DNA from: Aquisphaera insulae
Lineage (GTDB): Bacteria > Planctomycetota > Planctomycetia > Isosphaerales > Isosphaeraceae
Assembly (NCBI RefSeq): GCF_011064615.1
Contig: NZ_JAALJH010000001.1
Location: 1 to 64,000, forward strand
Length of the DNA: 64,000 nt
Direction of reading: 5' to 3'
Position numbers and translations under genes: made by a program. Shown here one piece after another: positions 56,337-64,000 of this stretch. Under the pieces are notes generated by a model that was not told where the DNA came from, made no database searches, and saw only the letters and a list, made by a program, of their open reading frames with translations. Position 1 is the first letter of the stretch. Each line of letters starts with the position of its first letter.

Positions 56337-57371
56337 GTGATCGACCCGCGAGACCTCTCCCCGGACGCCTTCCGGCGGGAGGCAGAGGCGCTCGGCGTCG
56401 GCCCGCCGATCAGTCGGCGGCTCAGCTCCGCGGTCCTCGCCCGGGGGATCTTCGACCCCCAGGTCTGGATGAGCTCGCTCCAGATCCCCAGGCGGCTGAT
56501 GGAGGCCGTCGGCCCGCTCGAGCGGCTCCGGCTGGAGCGGTCGATCGTCTCCCCCAGGGACGGTTTCCAGAAGCTGAGCTTCCGGACGGCGGATGACCTC
56601 ATCCTCGAGACCGTGATCATCCCCCTGCACAAGCCCGGGGCGGTCAGCATCTGCGTCTCCTCCCAGGTCGGCTGTGCGATGGGCTGTCGCTTCTGCGCGA
56701 CCGCCCGGATGACCCGGCGGCGGAACCTGAAGACCTGGGAGATCCTCGACCAGTTCCTCCAGGCCCGGGAGATGGCGAGGGCCTCGGGCCGGCGGCCGAC
56801 CGGCGTCGTCTTCATGGGGATGGGCGAGCCGTTCCTCAACTACGAGAACGTCCTGGTCGCGGCCGACCTCCTCCGCTGCTCGTGGGGGGCTTCGATCGGG
56901 GCGAAGGCGATCACCATCAGCACGGTGGGGCTCGTGCCGGAGATCGACCGGTTCACCCGCGAAGGCCACAACTACCGGCTGGCCATCTCCCTCGGGGCTG
57001 CCACCGACGCCCAGCGCGAACGCCTGGTCCCGGTCGCCGCGCGGACGCCCGTGGCCGAGGTCATGGCTGCCGCGCGGCGGCACGCGCTCGCCCGCCGCGA
57101 ACGGGTCACGCTCGCCTACGTCTGCATCTCCGGCCAGAACATGGCCGAGGAGGACGCCCGCGCGCTCGGCGCCCTGATCGGCGACACGCCGGTCCGCGTC
57201 GACCTGATCGAGGTCACGGATCCGACCGGCATGTACCATCCCCCGGACGCCGTCGAGTTGAAGGCATTCCGCGATGCCCTCACCCGCCACGTCGGCCAGC
57301 CAATCGTCCGCCGCTACTCCGGCGGCAAGGACATCCAGGCCGCCTGCGGGACGCTGGCGGGGGCGGGATGA
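56337..57371 (+). CDS. rlmN: Dual-specificity RNA methyltransferase RlmN-like (radical SAM)
   Basis: 344 aa. The radical-SAM cluster is C113, C117, C120 (CAMGCRFC). The two additional catalytic cysteines of RlmN are present as C106 (SICVSSQVGC) and C337 (QAACGTLAG). The SAM-binding GMGEPFLNYENV block is present. It methylates C2 of A2503 in 23S rRNA and A37 of some tRNAs. GTG 56337 has GGGAGG 8 bases upstream; the in-frame TTG at 56304 is less convincing. The stop is followed by a 243-base gap. Confidence 0.93.
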   Translation: MIDPRDLSPDAFRREAEALGVGPPISRRLSSAVLARGIFDPQVWMSSLQIPRRLMEAVGPLERLRLERSIVSPRDGFQKLSFRTADDLILETVIIPLHKPGAVSICVSSQVGCAMGCRFCATARMTRRRNLKTWEILDQFLQAREMARASGRRPTGVVFMGMGEPFLNYENVLVAADLLRCSWGASIGAKAITISTVGLVPEIDRFTREGHNYRLAISLGAATDAQRERLVPVAARTPVAEVMAAARRHALARRERVTLAYVCISGQNMAEEDARALGALIGDTPVRVDLIEVTDPTGMYHPPDAVELKAFRDALTRHVGQPIVRRYSGGKDIQAACGTLAGAG

Positions 57372-57614
57372 ATGGAGACTGCGGCCGACTCCGGCGTCGC
57401 CTTTGCGATCCGCGAGCCGGCGACCGGGTGAGGGTTGGATGGAGCCTTTCCTGATTCTCCTCCTCAGATCTCTCATTTTGGTGAAACTCGCCCGCGAGAT
57501 TTCGGGATTGTATTGAGGTAGAAGCCGCGAGCAGGACGAAGACGCCGCACGACGTCGCGACGGCGCCGTCCTCGCGCGCACCCGCGCTACTGCACCCCTG
57601 CGAGGGCCGGCACC

Positions 57615-59129
57615 ATGATCAGCGACGCCCGAATCGAGGCCAACCGCCGCAACGCCAGGAAGAGCACCGGGCCGAAGACCGAGGCCGGCAAGATGGTCTC
57701 GCGGCTCAACGGACTGATTCACGGCAAGCGATCGAAGATCCTCTCCATGCCGGTCCTGCCCCAGGAGGATCCGAGGGACCTCGCACGCCTGGTCGCCGAC
57801 TTCATCCGCGACGGCCGGCCCGCCGACGCCCTGGAGAGATCGCTCCTCGTCCGCGCCGCCCGGCTCACCTGGATGCTCGAACGCTCCGACCGGGCCGAGT
57901 CTGCCCACCTGGCCAACACCGTCCGCGCGCGGCGCTGCCCTCGGATCGACCGCACCGATTCCAGCGAGGCCCGCAGCCGGCGCGTCCGCGACCTGGGCGT
58001 CCAGCTCTTCCATCCGCTCTCGCCCCACGAGACCCGCGACCCCGACTGGCAAGATGACCCGGCCTCCTGCCTCGCCGGCCTGGAGGAGACACGCGAGGGC
58101 TGCCGCTGGCTCCTCGAGCAGTGGCGGTCCATCCGGGCCTACTTCGTCGCCGGCAAGCAGCCGCTGGTCGGTGATTTCTATCGGTTCATCCGGCTCCACG
58201 GCCGCAAGGTCACCGACCTGTTCTGGGACCTCGACCTGAACGCCGTGATGGCCGCGGCCGAGGTCGCCTTCGACGGCTGTAGCCGGGAGATCTACGCCCA
58301 CTACCTCCGCGGCCTCCGCGCCGAGGAGTTCGGCACCTACGAGCAGCAGCGCCAGTGGTGGACCTTCGCCGCGCCCCCGGCCACGAAGGAGGAGGCCATG
58401 TCGCTGCTCCTGGCCGACGCCGAGGCCCGCATGGACCGCCTCGCCGCCATGCTCGGCGACGACGATGACGAGATTGATGACGACGCCGCGGCCTTCGCCG
58501 CCGAGCGCGACCTGGACCGCCATCGCCGCACGGTCGCCGCGCGAAGCCGCGAGCTGATGCAGACCCTGGAGATGCTCCGCAAGCTCCGGAAGGAACGCGG
58601 CGGCGCCGGCCTGGCCCCGCGCGATCCGGTCGAGCCCAATCTCGAGCCCGAACCCGAGCCCGAACGGGCGGATTTTTCAAGCGGGGCAAGCCCTCCGGTC
58701 CCCTCCCCCACGTGGGCGAGGGGACCGGAGCTCGACGCCTCGCTGCTGAGTGAGGAGGAGCTGGGTCATGGGGAGACATCGGACATCGAGCCCGAGCCCG
58801 AAGCGGCGGCCTTCGTCGAGGCCGACCGCTGGGAGCCCGCCCCGATCGTGATCGCGGAGGACGAGGACGAGCCGCTGCCGGCCGACGTGAGGGATCCGAA
58901 GCCGCCTGGGGCGGAGCATGAGCTCCGGCAGGACAAGGACCCGGAGACGAACGAGGAGTTCCGGCGCTGGGTCGCATCAGGCGGCCCGGCAGGCGAGCGA
59001 AGCGAGCGAACCCAGGACCGGCCTCCCCGCGAGCGGGAGCTGCAGAAGAACCGGGACCTGCTCACCCTTTGGCTGGACACACCGGTCGGCCGCGGCCTCG
59101 ATTATCGCAAGCTGCCGCGAAGGGAATAG
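57615..59129 (+). CDS. ANRRNA-type protein of unknown function
   Basis: 504 aa. The opening RIEANRRNARKSTGPKTEAG and RLNGLIHGKRSKI are a recurrent N-terminal motif of an uncharacterised family I associate with planctomycetes and acidobacteria. Residues 75-235 are helical (ALERSLLVRAARLTWMLER, YRFIRLHGRKVTDLFWDLD). Residues 270-345 are charged helices, probably coiled coil. The last 160 residues are acidic/proline-rich and disordered. A 38-base palindrome (58693-58730) is embedded in frame in that tail. Function unknown. The motif is short and basic, which could mean nucleic-acid binding; that is inference. Confidence 0.7.
   Translation: MISDARIEANRRNARKSTGPKTEAGKMVSRLNGLIHGKRSKILSMPVLPQEDPRDLARLVADFIRDGRPADALERSLLVRAARLTWMLERSDRAESAHLANTVRARRCPRIDRTDSSEARSRRVRDLGVQLFHPLSPHETRDPDWQDDPASCLAGLEETREGCRWLLEQWRSIRAYFVAGKQPLVGDFYRFIRLHGRKVTDLFWDLDLNAVMAAAEVAFDGCSREIYAHYLRGLRAEEFGTYEQQRQWWTFAAPPATKEEAMSLLLADAEARMDRLAAMLGDDDDEIDDDAAAFAAERDLDRHRRTVAARSRELMQTLEMLRKLRKERGGAGLAPRDPVEPNLEPEPEPERADFSSGASPPVPSPTWARGPELDASLLSEEELGHGETSDIEPEPEAAAFVEADRWEPAPIVIAEDEDEPLPADVRDPKPPGAEHELRQDKDPETNEEFRRWVASGGPAGERSERTQDRPPRERELQKNRDLLTLWLDTPVGRGLDYRKLPRRE
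58693..58730. repeat. 38-base palindrome embedded in a coding sequence
   Basis: CTCCGGTCCCCTCCCCCAC (58693-58711) and GTGGGCGAGGGGACCGGAG (58712-58730) are reverse complements with one mismatch and no loop. It is inside the disordered tail of the 57615 gene, in frame. Its left half shares 14 identical leading bases with the start of the intergenic element at 28549. Confidence 0.75.
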
Positions 59130-59182
59130 CCGGGCCAACGTTCATCGCCGTGTCGATCGCCCGATTCGATCCGGGGATTCGC

Positions 59183-59644
59183 TCAGGCCCGGGGCTCGTG
59201 ACGGGACCGGCGGGCATGCGAGCGCCGAGTCAGCTCGTGGCGGACGGCCGAGACGAGCTCGAGGAGCTCCTTCTGGAACCGGCGAAGGGCGGGCTGTTGT
59301 GAGATCCAGGACTCGGCGTGCGGCAGAGCCTCGAAGACGCGGCGGCCGTGGCGGATGGACCGTTCCACGACGCCCTTGTCGACCAGGAACAGGAGGATCG
59401 CCGCGGTGTGATCCAGGCGGACCTCGCCCCAGAGGTCGGACTTGCAGAGGTCACCCTCCAGATGCAGGCCGACGTACAGCACCGTCTCCTCGAAGAGCGC
59501 GGCGAGGTGCTCATCGTTGCGATGCTGCCGGTAATGCGACAGCCGGCCAGTCCAGCTCTCTCGGAATTTACGGGCCAGTTTGTCACGCACGGAATGATCA
59601 GCCTCCACGACTTCCGGATTGGAGGCGCCCTTTCGACAAGGCAC
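59183..59644 (-). CDS. Hypothetical protein, helical
   Basis: 153 aa, family not recognised. Mostly helical and soluble, with several aromatic/hydrophobic positions (FEETVLYVGLHLEGDLC, AAILLFLVDKGVVERSIR) and a very basic C-terminus (many Arg/His in the last 15 residues). The start reads GTG at 59644 with a weak ribosome binding site. A minus-strand TATTAT at 59665-59670 could be its -10, giving a very short leader. It is convergent with the ANRRNA gene and divergent from the MMPL gene. Confidence 0.5.
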   Translation of the reverse strand: MPCRKGASNPEVVEADHSVRDKLARKFRESWTGRLSHYRQHRNDEHLAALFEETVLYVGLHLEGDLCKSDLWGEVRLDHTAAILLFLVDKGVVERSIRHGRRVFEALPHAESWISQQPALRRFQKELLELVSAVRHELTRRSHARRSRHEPRA

Positions 59645-59949
59645 CTATCGCTTTACTACCTCATAATATGCGCCCCGACAAGTCCGCGGGGAAACCTGAC
59701 TACACGCATCGATGCGATGCGGTTTTCCGGCATCACGCGTGGAAGGTGGCCCGGGCGGGCCCGGGCGACCGGGCCGGGCGGGCCGAGCCGGCTTCCGCTT
59801 TGACACCCGGTGCGGGAAACACTATGTTCGGGCTTGTCAAGTCGAGCGAATCCGTCGAGTTCGGGGCACGGAGCGTTCGGAGCCGCGGCGGGATCGAAGC
59901 GGCGGACATCCCCCGGCCGCGTCGCCAACTTCGGGAAGAATGCGTACCC
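59645..59949. other. Divergent intergenic region upstream of the MMPL gene
   Basis: 305 bases. Holds the MMPL promoter (listed). The rest is GC-rich and featureless apart from a possible -10 for the minus-strand hypothetical gene. Confidence 0.5.
59800..59828 (+). promoter_or_regulatory. Sigma-70-like promoter of the MMPL transporter gene
   Basis: TTGACA (59800-59805) and TATGTT (59823-59828) are separated by exactly 17 bases. The leader to ATG 59950 would be about 115 bases. The -35 is a perfect consensus match, unusual in such GC-rich sequence. Confidence 0.7.
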
Positions 59950-62421
59950 ATGTTTTCGATCCTCGCCCGGCTCGTCCAGCGACACTCCTGGTTCGTGCTC
60001 ATCGCCTGGGGGGTGATTGCCTCTCTCCTCTACTGGTACGCGCCCCTCTGGGACAGGATCACGCAGGACGACGATGTCCGATTTTTCCCCCGCGACTATC
60101 CGAGCGTCATCGGCCAGGAGCTCCTCGAGCGGGGATTCCCGCTCGACTCGGCCAGCTCCCAGGTCGTGCTGGTCCACGAACGGGCGGATGGTCCCCTAAC
60201 TCCCTCGGACCTCGCCGTCGTCGAGGAGCGGGTGGCGAAGTTCCACGAGTTCAGCCAGGAGAAGCCGGAGCTGGGCGTCAAGAAGATCGACACCCATCGC
60301 ACTCCCGTGATCGGCCCTCGCCTGATCGGCAAGTCCCCGGACCATCCGGGGCAGGCGGTGCTGTCCATCGTCTCGCTCCGGGGGACCTACCTGTCGCGGA
60401 AGACCCGGATCGCCGTCGACGAGATCCTCAAGTATCTGGACGGCTCGCCTCCCCTGCCCCAGGGGCTTCGGCGCGTCGTCTCGGGGTCGGCGGTCGTCGG
60501 CCACGACATCAACACGGCCGCCAACTCGAGCATCGACAGCACCACCGCGATGACGATCGCGCTGGTCGTGATCATCCTCCTGATCGTCTATCGGTCGCCG
60601 CTGCTGGCGATGATCCCCCTCCTGACCATCGCGCTCTCGGTCGTCGTCTCCATGAAGGTGATCGCCCTCCTGACGGAGGTCCCATGGCTCTCCTTCCGGG
60701 TGATCACGATCACCAAGGTCTTCCTCGTGGTCGTCCTCTTCGGGGCGGGCACCGATTACTGCCTCTTCCTGATCGCGAGGTATCGCGAGGAGCTCGCCCG
60801 GGGGCGATCGCGGGCGGACGCCCTGCGTGAGGCCATCACCCAGGTGGGCGGGGCGCTCATGGCCAGCGCGGGGACCGTGATCGTGGGCCTCGGCATGCTC
60901 TTCTTCTCGAGCTTCGCCAAGATCCGATACACGGGCCCGGCGATCGCGATCGGCCTCACCGTCGCGCTCCTCGCCGCCCTGACGCTCGCTCCGATCCTCC
61001 TCAAATGGCTCCGTGGCGCCATCTTCTGGCCCTTCAAGCCGCCCCGGCACGAGCCGGGACGGGACGTCGAGCAGGAGGCGCGGTCGCTCTCGTGGCGATC
61101 CAGCTTCTGGTTCCGGGTCGCCGACCTGGTGGTGACCTACCCGGCGACGATCCTGGTGATCTGCCTGGTCGCCCTGCTCCCGCTGGCGTTCGTGGGCGCC
61201 CGCACGACGGCGAACTACAGCCAGCTCGCGGACCTCAATCCCGACCGGCCGAGCGTCGTCGGGGCCAGCGTGATCCGGAAGTACTTCGCGGTCGGCGAGC
61301 TCAGCCCGACCTCGGCCTTCGTCCACAGCGGACGGCTGGACTTCCGCTCCGAGGAAGGACGGCAGGCGATCCGCGAGGTGACCCGTAGGCTGGTGGCGAT
61401 CCCGATCGTCGCCGAGGTCCGGTCGCTCACCCAGCCTCTGGGAAGGCCGCCGATCCCCGACGGGGAGAAGACGCTGGTGCAGCGGATGGCCGACCAGGCC
61501 CTCCGGGCCGTGGCGGACTCGCGGTACGTGAGCACCCGGCCGGCCGACAAGGCCGACCTCAACCACATCACGCGGCTGGACATCGTCTTCAGGTCGGATC
61601 CGTTCTCCCCGACCAGCCTGGCGGGGCTCGAGCAGGTCCGTGAGGCCCTCGTGACCTCGGCCCGGCCGGGCCAGCCGCTCCAGGGCACGACCGAGATCGG
61701 GCTCGCGGGGTCGACCTCCGCCGTCAACGACCTGCGCACCGTGACGACGGCGGACCAGCGCCGGATGTACGTCCTGGTGACGCTCGGCGTGTACGCCATC
61801 CTGGTCGCGCTCCTCCGCCGCCCGGGGATCTGCCTCTACCTGATCTTCACGGTCGTGCTCGGCTACCTCGCCTCGCTGGGGGTCACCGAGCTGGTCTTCC
61901 GCTCGCTCCACCACAGCACCGAGCCCTGGGGCGGCCTGGACTGGACCGTCGGGTTCTTCCTGTTCGTGATCCTGGTCGCGGTCGGGGAGGACTACAATAT
62001 CCTCCTGATGGCCCGGGTCATCGAGGAGGAAGAGAAGCATGGGGTGACCGAGGGGACCCGGCTGGCCGTGGCCCACACGGGGGGCATCATCAGCTCCTGC
62101 GGCCTGATTATGGCCGGCACCTTCGGCGCCATGCTGACCGGCAAGCTCGCTTCGCTCCGGGAGATCGGCTTCGCCCTCGGCCTGGGGATCCTCCTCGACA
62201 CGTTCCTGGTCCGCCCCATCCTGGTCCCGGCCTTCGTCGTGATGATGGACCGGCTCCGGGCCGAGCGTCGCGCGACCCGACCGGCCCCCGCCCCGAATGC
62301 CGGGCTCCGTGCCGCGTCGCCGGGGTCCCAGCTCGAACCGGCGGGGATCGCTCGCGAGGATACCTCGCGCCTCCACCCCGAAGCCATCGACTCCTGTCTC
62401 GGCGAGATTTACGAGGATTGA
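59950..62421 (+). CDS. MMPL/RND-type transporter
   Basis: 823 aa. The duplicated RND layout is clear: TM1 (residues 12-32), a periplasmic loop, five further helices (about 195-370), then the pattern repeats from about 400, ending with a helix bundle near 585-760. Motifs such as VFLVVVLFGAGTDYCLFLIA and ILVAVGEDYNILLMARVIEE carry the paired Asp/Glu-Tyr residues of the MMPL proton-relay region. Likely exports lipids or hydrophobic compounds. ATG 59950 is chosen because the translated region before it looks non-coding and includes a promoter; GGGAAGA lies about 10 bases upstream. Confidence 0.9.
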   Translation: MFSILARLVQRHSWFVLIAWGVIASLLYWYAPLWDRITQDDDVRFFPRDYPSVIGQELLERGFPLDSASSQVVLVHERADGPLTPSDLAVVEERVAKFHEFSQEKPELGVKKIDTHRTPVIGPRLIGKSPDHPGQAVLSIVSLRGTYLSRKTRIAVDEILKYLDGSPPLPQGLRRVVSGSAVVGHDINTAANSSIDSTTAMTIALVVIILLIVYRSPLLAMIPLLTIALSVVVSMKVIALLTEVPWLSFRVITITKVFLVVVLFGAGTDYCLFLIARYREELARGRSRADALREAITQVGGALMASAGTVIVGLGMLFFSSFAKIRYTGPAIAIGLTVALLAALTLAPILLKWLRGAIFWPFKPPRHEPGRDVEQEARSLSWRSSFWFRVADLVVTYPATILVICLVALLPLAFVGARTTANYSQLADLNPDRPSVVGASVIRKYFAVGELSPTSAFVHSGRLDFRSEEGRQAIREVTRRLVAIPIVAEVRSLTQPLGRPPIPDGEKTLVQRMADQALRAVADSRYVSTRPADKADLNHITRLDIVFRSDPFSPTSLAGLEQVREALVTSARPGQPLQGTTEIGLAGSTSAVNDLRTVTTADQRRMYVLVTLGVYAILVALLRRPGICLYLIFTVVLGYLASLGVTELVFRSLHHSTEPWGGLDWTVGFFLFVILVAVGEDYNILLMARVIEEEEKHGVTEGTRLAVAHTGGIISSCGLIMAGTFGAMLTGKLASLREIGFALGLGILLDTFLVRPILVPAFVVMMDRLRAERRATRPAPAPNAGLRAASPGSQLEPAGIAREDTSRLHPEAIDSCLGEIYED

Positions 62422-62580
62422 ACCGGACGCGATCCCCTCGGACGGCCGGTTCGGAACGCCATTTGCCACTGGTGTTGCCCCATCCACGGGTCATCCGACG
62501 AGGCGATCCGCCGCGGTCGTCGTCTCCGGATCGGCCCAGAGGCCCGACGAACAACTTGACACGGGGGCGCGAGTCGCGCG

Positions 62581-63711
62581 ATGAAGGTCTTCCACTGCGG
62601 ACAATGCGATCATCTCATCTTCTTCGAGAACTTCGCCTGCACGAACTGCGGCCACACCCTGGCGTTCCTCCCGGACCGCATCGAGATGGTCGCGCTGGAG
62701 CCGGCCGGCGGCACCGAGTGGCGGGCGCTCGGGAAGGGCAACGAGGGCTCGACCTACCGACTCTGCCAGAATTACACAAATGACAATGTCTGCAACTGGG
62801 CCATCCCGGCCGACGATCCCGAGCCGTTCTGCCGGTCGTGTCGGCTGGACCGGGTCATCCCCAACCTGAGCCAGCCGGGCACGGTCGAGGCCTGGGCGAA
62901 GCTGGAGGCGTCGAAGCGACGGCTGCTCTACACGCTCCTCTACCTGGGCCTCCCGGTGCCCACCAAGGCGGAGGAGCCCGAGAAGGGATTGGCCTTCGAT
63001 TTCCTGGCCGATCCGCCGAAGGGCTCGGACGAGCCGAAGGTGCTGACCGGCCACGCCGACGGCGTGATCACGATCAACATCGCCGAGGCCAATGACGCCG
63101 AGCGGGAGAAGCGCCGGCTCAACATGCACGAGCCGTATCGCACGCTCGTCGGCCATTTCCGGCACGAGGTCGGGCATTATTACTGGGACCTCCTCATCAA
63201 GGATTCGGCCCAGCTCGAGGAGTTCCGCCGCCTCTTCGGCGACGACCGCGAGGACTACGCCGAGGCCCTCAATAAGCACTACGAGGCCGGCCCGCGGCCC
63301 GACTGGCCGCAGCGGTTCATCTCGGCCTACGCCAGCACCCACCCGTGGGAAGACTGGGCGGAGTCGTGGGCGCACTACCTGCACATGACGGCCACCATGG
63401 ACTCGGCGATCCGCTCCGGCGTCTCGCTCCAGCCGGGTCGCGACGACGAGCCCACCTGGAAGCCCAAGGCCGCGGGGGCCGGCTACCAGGACTTCACCTT
63501 CGACGAGCTGATGGAAGGCTGGTTCGCCCTGACCTATATTATGAACAACCTTAACCGATGCATGGGAATCCAGGACGCCTATCCGTTCGTCCTGGCCCCT
63601 CCCATCCTCGAGAAGCTGCGGTTCGTCCACATGGTCGTGCGGCTTTCCGCCGAGGTGGGCCGGCAGACCGGGACCGTGCAGGGGGTGAAGGTGGAGCCGG
63701 TCGCGGTCTAG
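62581..63711 (+). CDS. Zinc-ribbon/HExxH putative metallopeptidase
   Basis: 376 aa. Two zinc knuckle pairs at the start (C6/C9, C20/C23 and C62/C71, C84/C87) precede a helical core with HFRHEVGHYYW (H195, E196, H199), the zinc-peptidase motif of the 'putative zinc-binding metallopeptidase' family (PF15887-like). A downstream EDWAESWAHYLHMT block supplies the likely third ligand (Glu/His). Cytosolic; no signal peptide. Substrate unknown. It is 159 bases after the MMPL gene on the same strand; the ATG at 62581 has only a weak GCGCG-like upstream region, so the start is moderately sure. Confidence 0.85.
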   Translation: MKVFHCGQCDHLIFFENFACTNCGHTLAFLPDRIEMVALEPAGGTEWRALGKGNEGSTYRLCQNYTNDNVCNWAIPADDPEPFCRSCRLDRVIPNLSQPGTVEAWAKLEASKRRLLYTLLYLGLPVPTKAEEPEKGLAFDFLADPPKGSDEPKVLTGHADGVITINIAEANDAEREKRRLNMHEPYRTLVGHFRHEVGHYYWDLLIKDSAQLEEFRRLFGDDREDYAEALNKHYEAGPRPDWPQRFISAYASTHPWEDWAESWAHYLHMTATMDSAIRSGVSLQPGRDDEPTWKPKAAGAGYQDFTFDELMEGWFALTYIMNNLNRCMGIQDAYPFVLAPPILEKLRFVHMVVRLSAEVGRQTGTVQGVKVEPVAV

Positions 63712-63801
63712 GGGCGAGCCGCGGAGGCGAGCGGAGGACGTCGCCGAGATTCGGGAGCGGGGCCCGTCCACGGGTGGCCCCGCCGGCCCGGGACCTGGTC
63801 C

Positions 63802-64000
63802 TCAGTCGTCCTCGAACTTCGTCTTCGTGAGCGTGGGCAGGCCGTCCTTGAGCACTCCCTCATCGTTGTGATGATAGACGTTCACGGTCAATTCGGGGCC
63901 GGAGCCGCGAGGGCCGCAAACGACGACGTAGGAGTCTCCGACGACCCGCCAACGGGACTGGTCCACGACGAAGGCCGTCCGTTCGTCGATCGCGATCCCC
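63802..64000 (-). CDS. Peptidase S51/cyanophycinase-like protein, C-terminal part (cut by the window edge)
   Basis: Only the last 65 or so residues are present; the gene continues past position 64000. The visible start GIAIDERTAFVVDQSRWRVV is like the C-terminal active-site end of cyanophycinase/dipeptidase E proteins ('GIGIDExTAIVV...VxGxxxV'), which belong to the class I glutamine-amidotransferase fold and use a Ser nucleophile. The catalytic Ser itself would be outside the window, so activity cannot be judged. Convergent with the metallopeptidase gene, 90 bases away. Confidence 0.5.
   Translation of the reverse strand, partial: GIAIDERTAFVVDQSRWRVVGDSYVVVCGPRGSGPELTVNVYHHNDEGVLKDGLPTLTKTKFEDD

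Overview
High-GC bacterial chromosome, most likely a member of the Planctomycetota and probably of the Isosphaeraceae. This rests on several lineage-typical families seen together: a DUF1559 pseudopilin-like protein, a cytochrome/DUF1549/DUF1553 protein next to a Tat-exported DUF1501 protein, two secreted proteins with the short planctomycete 'LE-x-R-x-LMA' N-terminal motif, and an EF-G with the [10 protein letters not shown]1 loop. All genes are chromosomal in character. I see no rRNA, tRNA, prophage, transposase or CRISPR array. The placement comes from family content, not from any database search.

Layout. 0-5.7 kb: DUF1559 protein, DUF1549/DUF1553 protein and DUF1501 protein, co-directional. 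5.7-6.0 kb: a long inverted-repeat unit. 6.0-8.5 kb: a UmuC-like Y-family polymerase, a small divergent SRAP-like protein and an unknown protein. 8.5-11.3 kb (minus): a YHS/TRASH-type secreted protein and a redoxin/cytochrome c/copper-monooxygenase-like protein. 11.5-17.7 kb: a GT-C membrane glycosyltransferase, then a tight run of lipoyl-fold protein, NUDIX hydrolase, tmk, holB, followed by a thiamine-diphosphate decarboxylase. 17.7-20.2 kb (minus): an FG-GAP-type secreted protein. 20.6-27.6 kb: a complete tripartite export operon (TolC-like protein, HlyD/MacA-like adaptor, ABC ATPase, FtsX/MacB permease). 28-31 kb: greA, an intergenic palindromic element, an RluA-type pseudouridine synthase, a lipoprotein and superoxide dismutase. 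31-38.4 kb: a matrixin protease, a second adaptor carrying a large insert, an amidase, a class A beta-lactamase-fold serine hydrolase and a small unknown. 38.4-43.6 kb: a thioesterase, two overlapping dual-specificity phosphatases, a GT39-type protein, a small membrane protein and an MFS transporter. 43.7-49.2 kb (minus): ppdK and fusA, each with a recognisable promoter. 49.7-64 kb: a signal-peptidase-like protein without catalytic residues, a HIT protein, a PIN-TRAM membrane protein, a zinc-ribbon protein, an aminotransferase, HtrA, RlmN, an ANRRNA-family protein, an MMPL transporter, a zinc metallopeptidase and the end of a peptidase S51-like gene.

How they work together. Replication and repair functions (tmk, holB, Y-family polymerase, SRAP-like protein), translation (fusA, greA, rlmN, RluA), envelope and export functions (two adaptors, TolC, ABC pump, MMPL, HtrA, amidase, matrixin) and central carbon metabolism (ppdK, TPP decarboxylase) are interleaved in short operons. 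The parts most worth a second look are the polymerase/SRAP-like pair, the non-catalytic signal-peptidase relative, the lipoyl fold without its lysine, the adaptor with about 170 residues inserted in its lipoyl half-domain, the overlapping phosphatases, and three palindromic elements, one of them embedded in frame inside a coding sequence.
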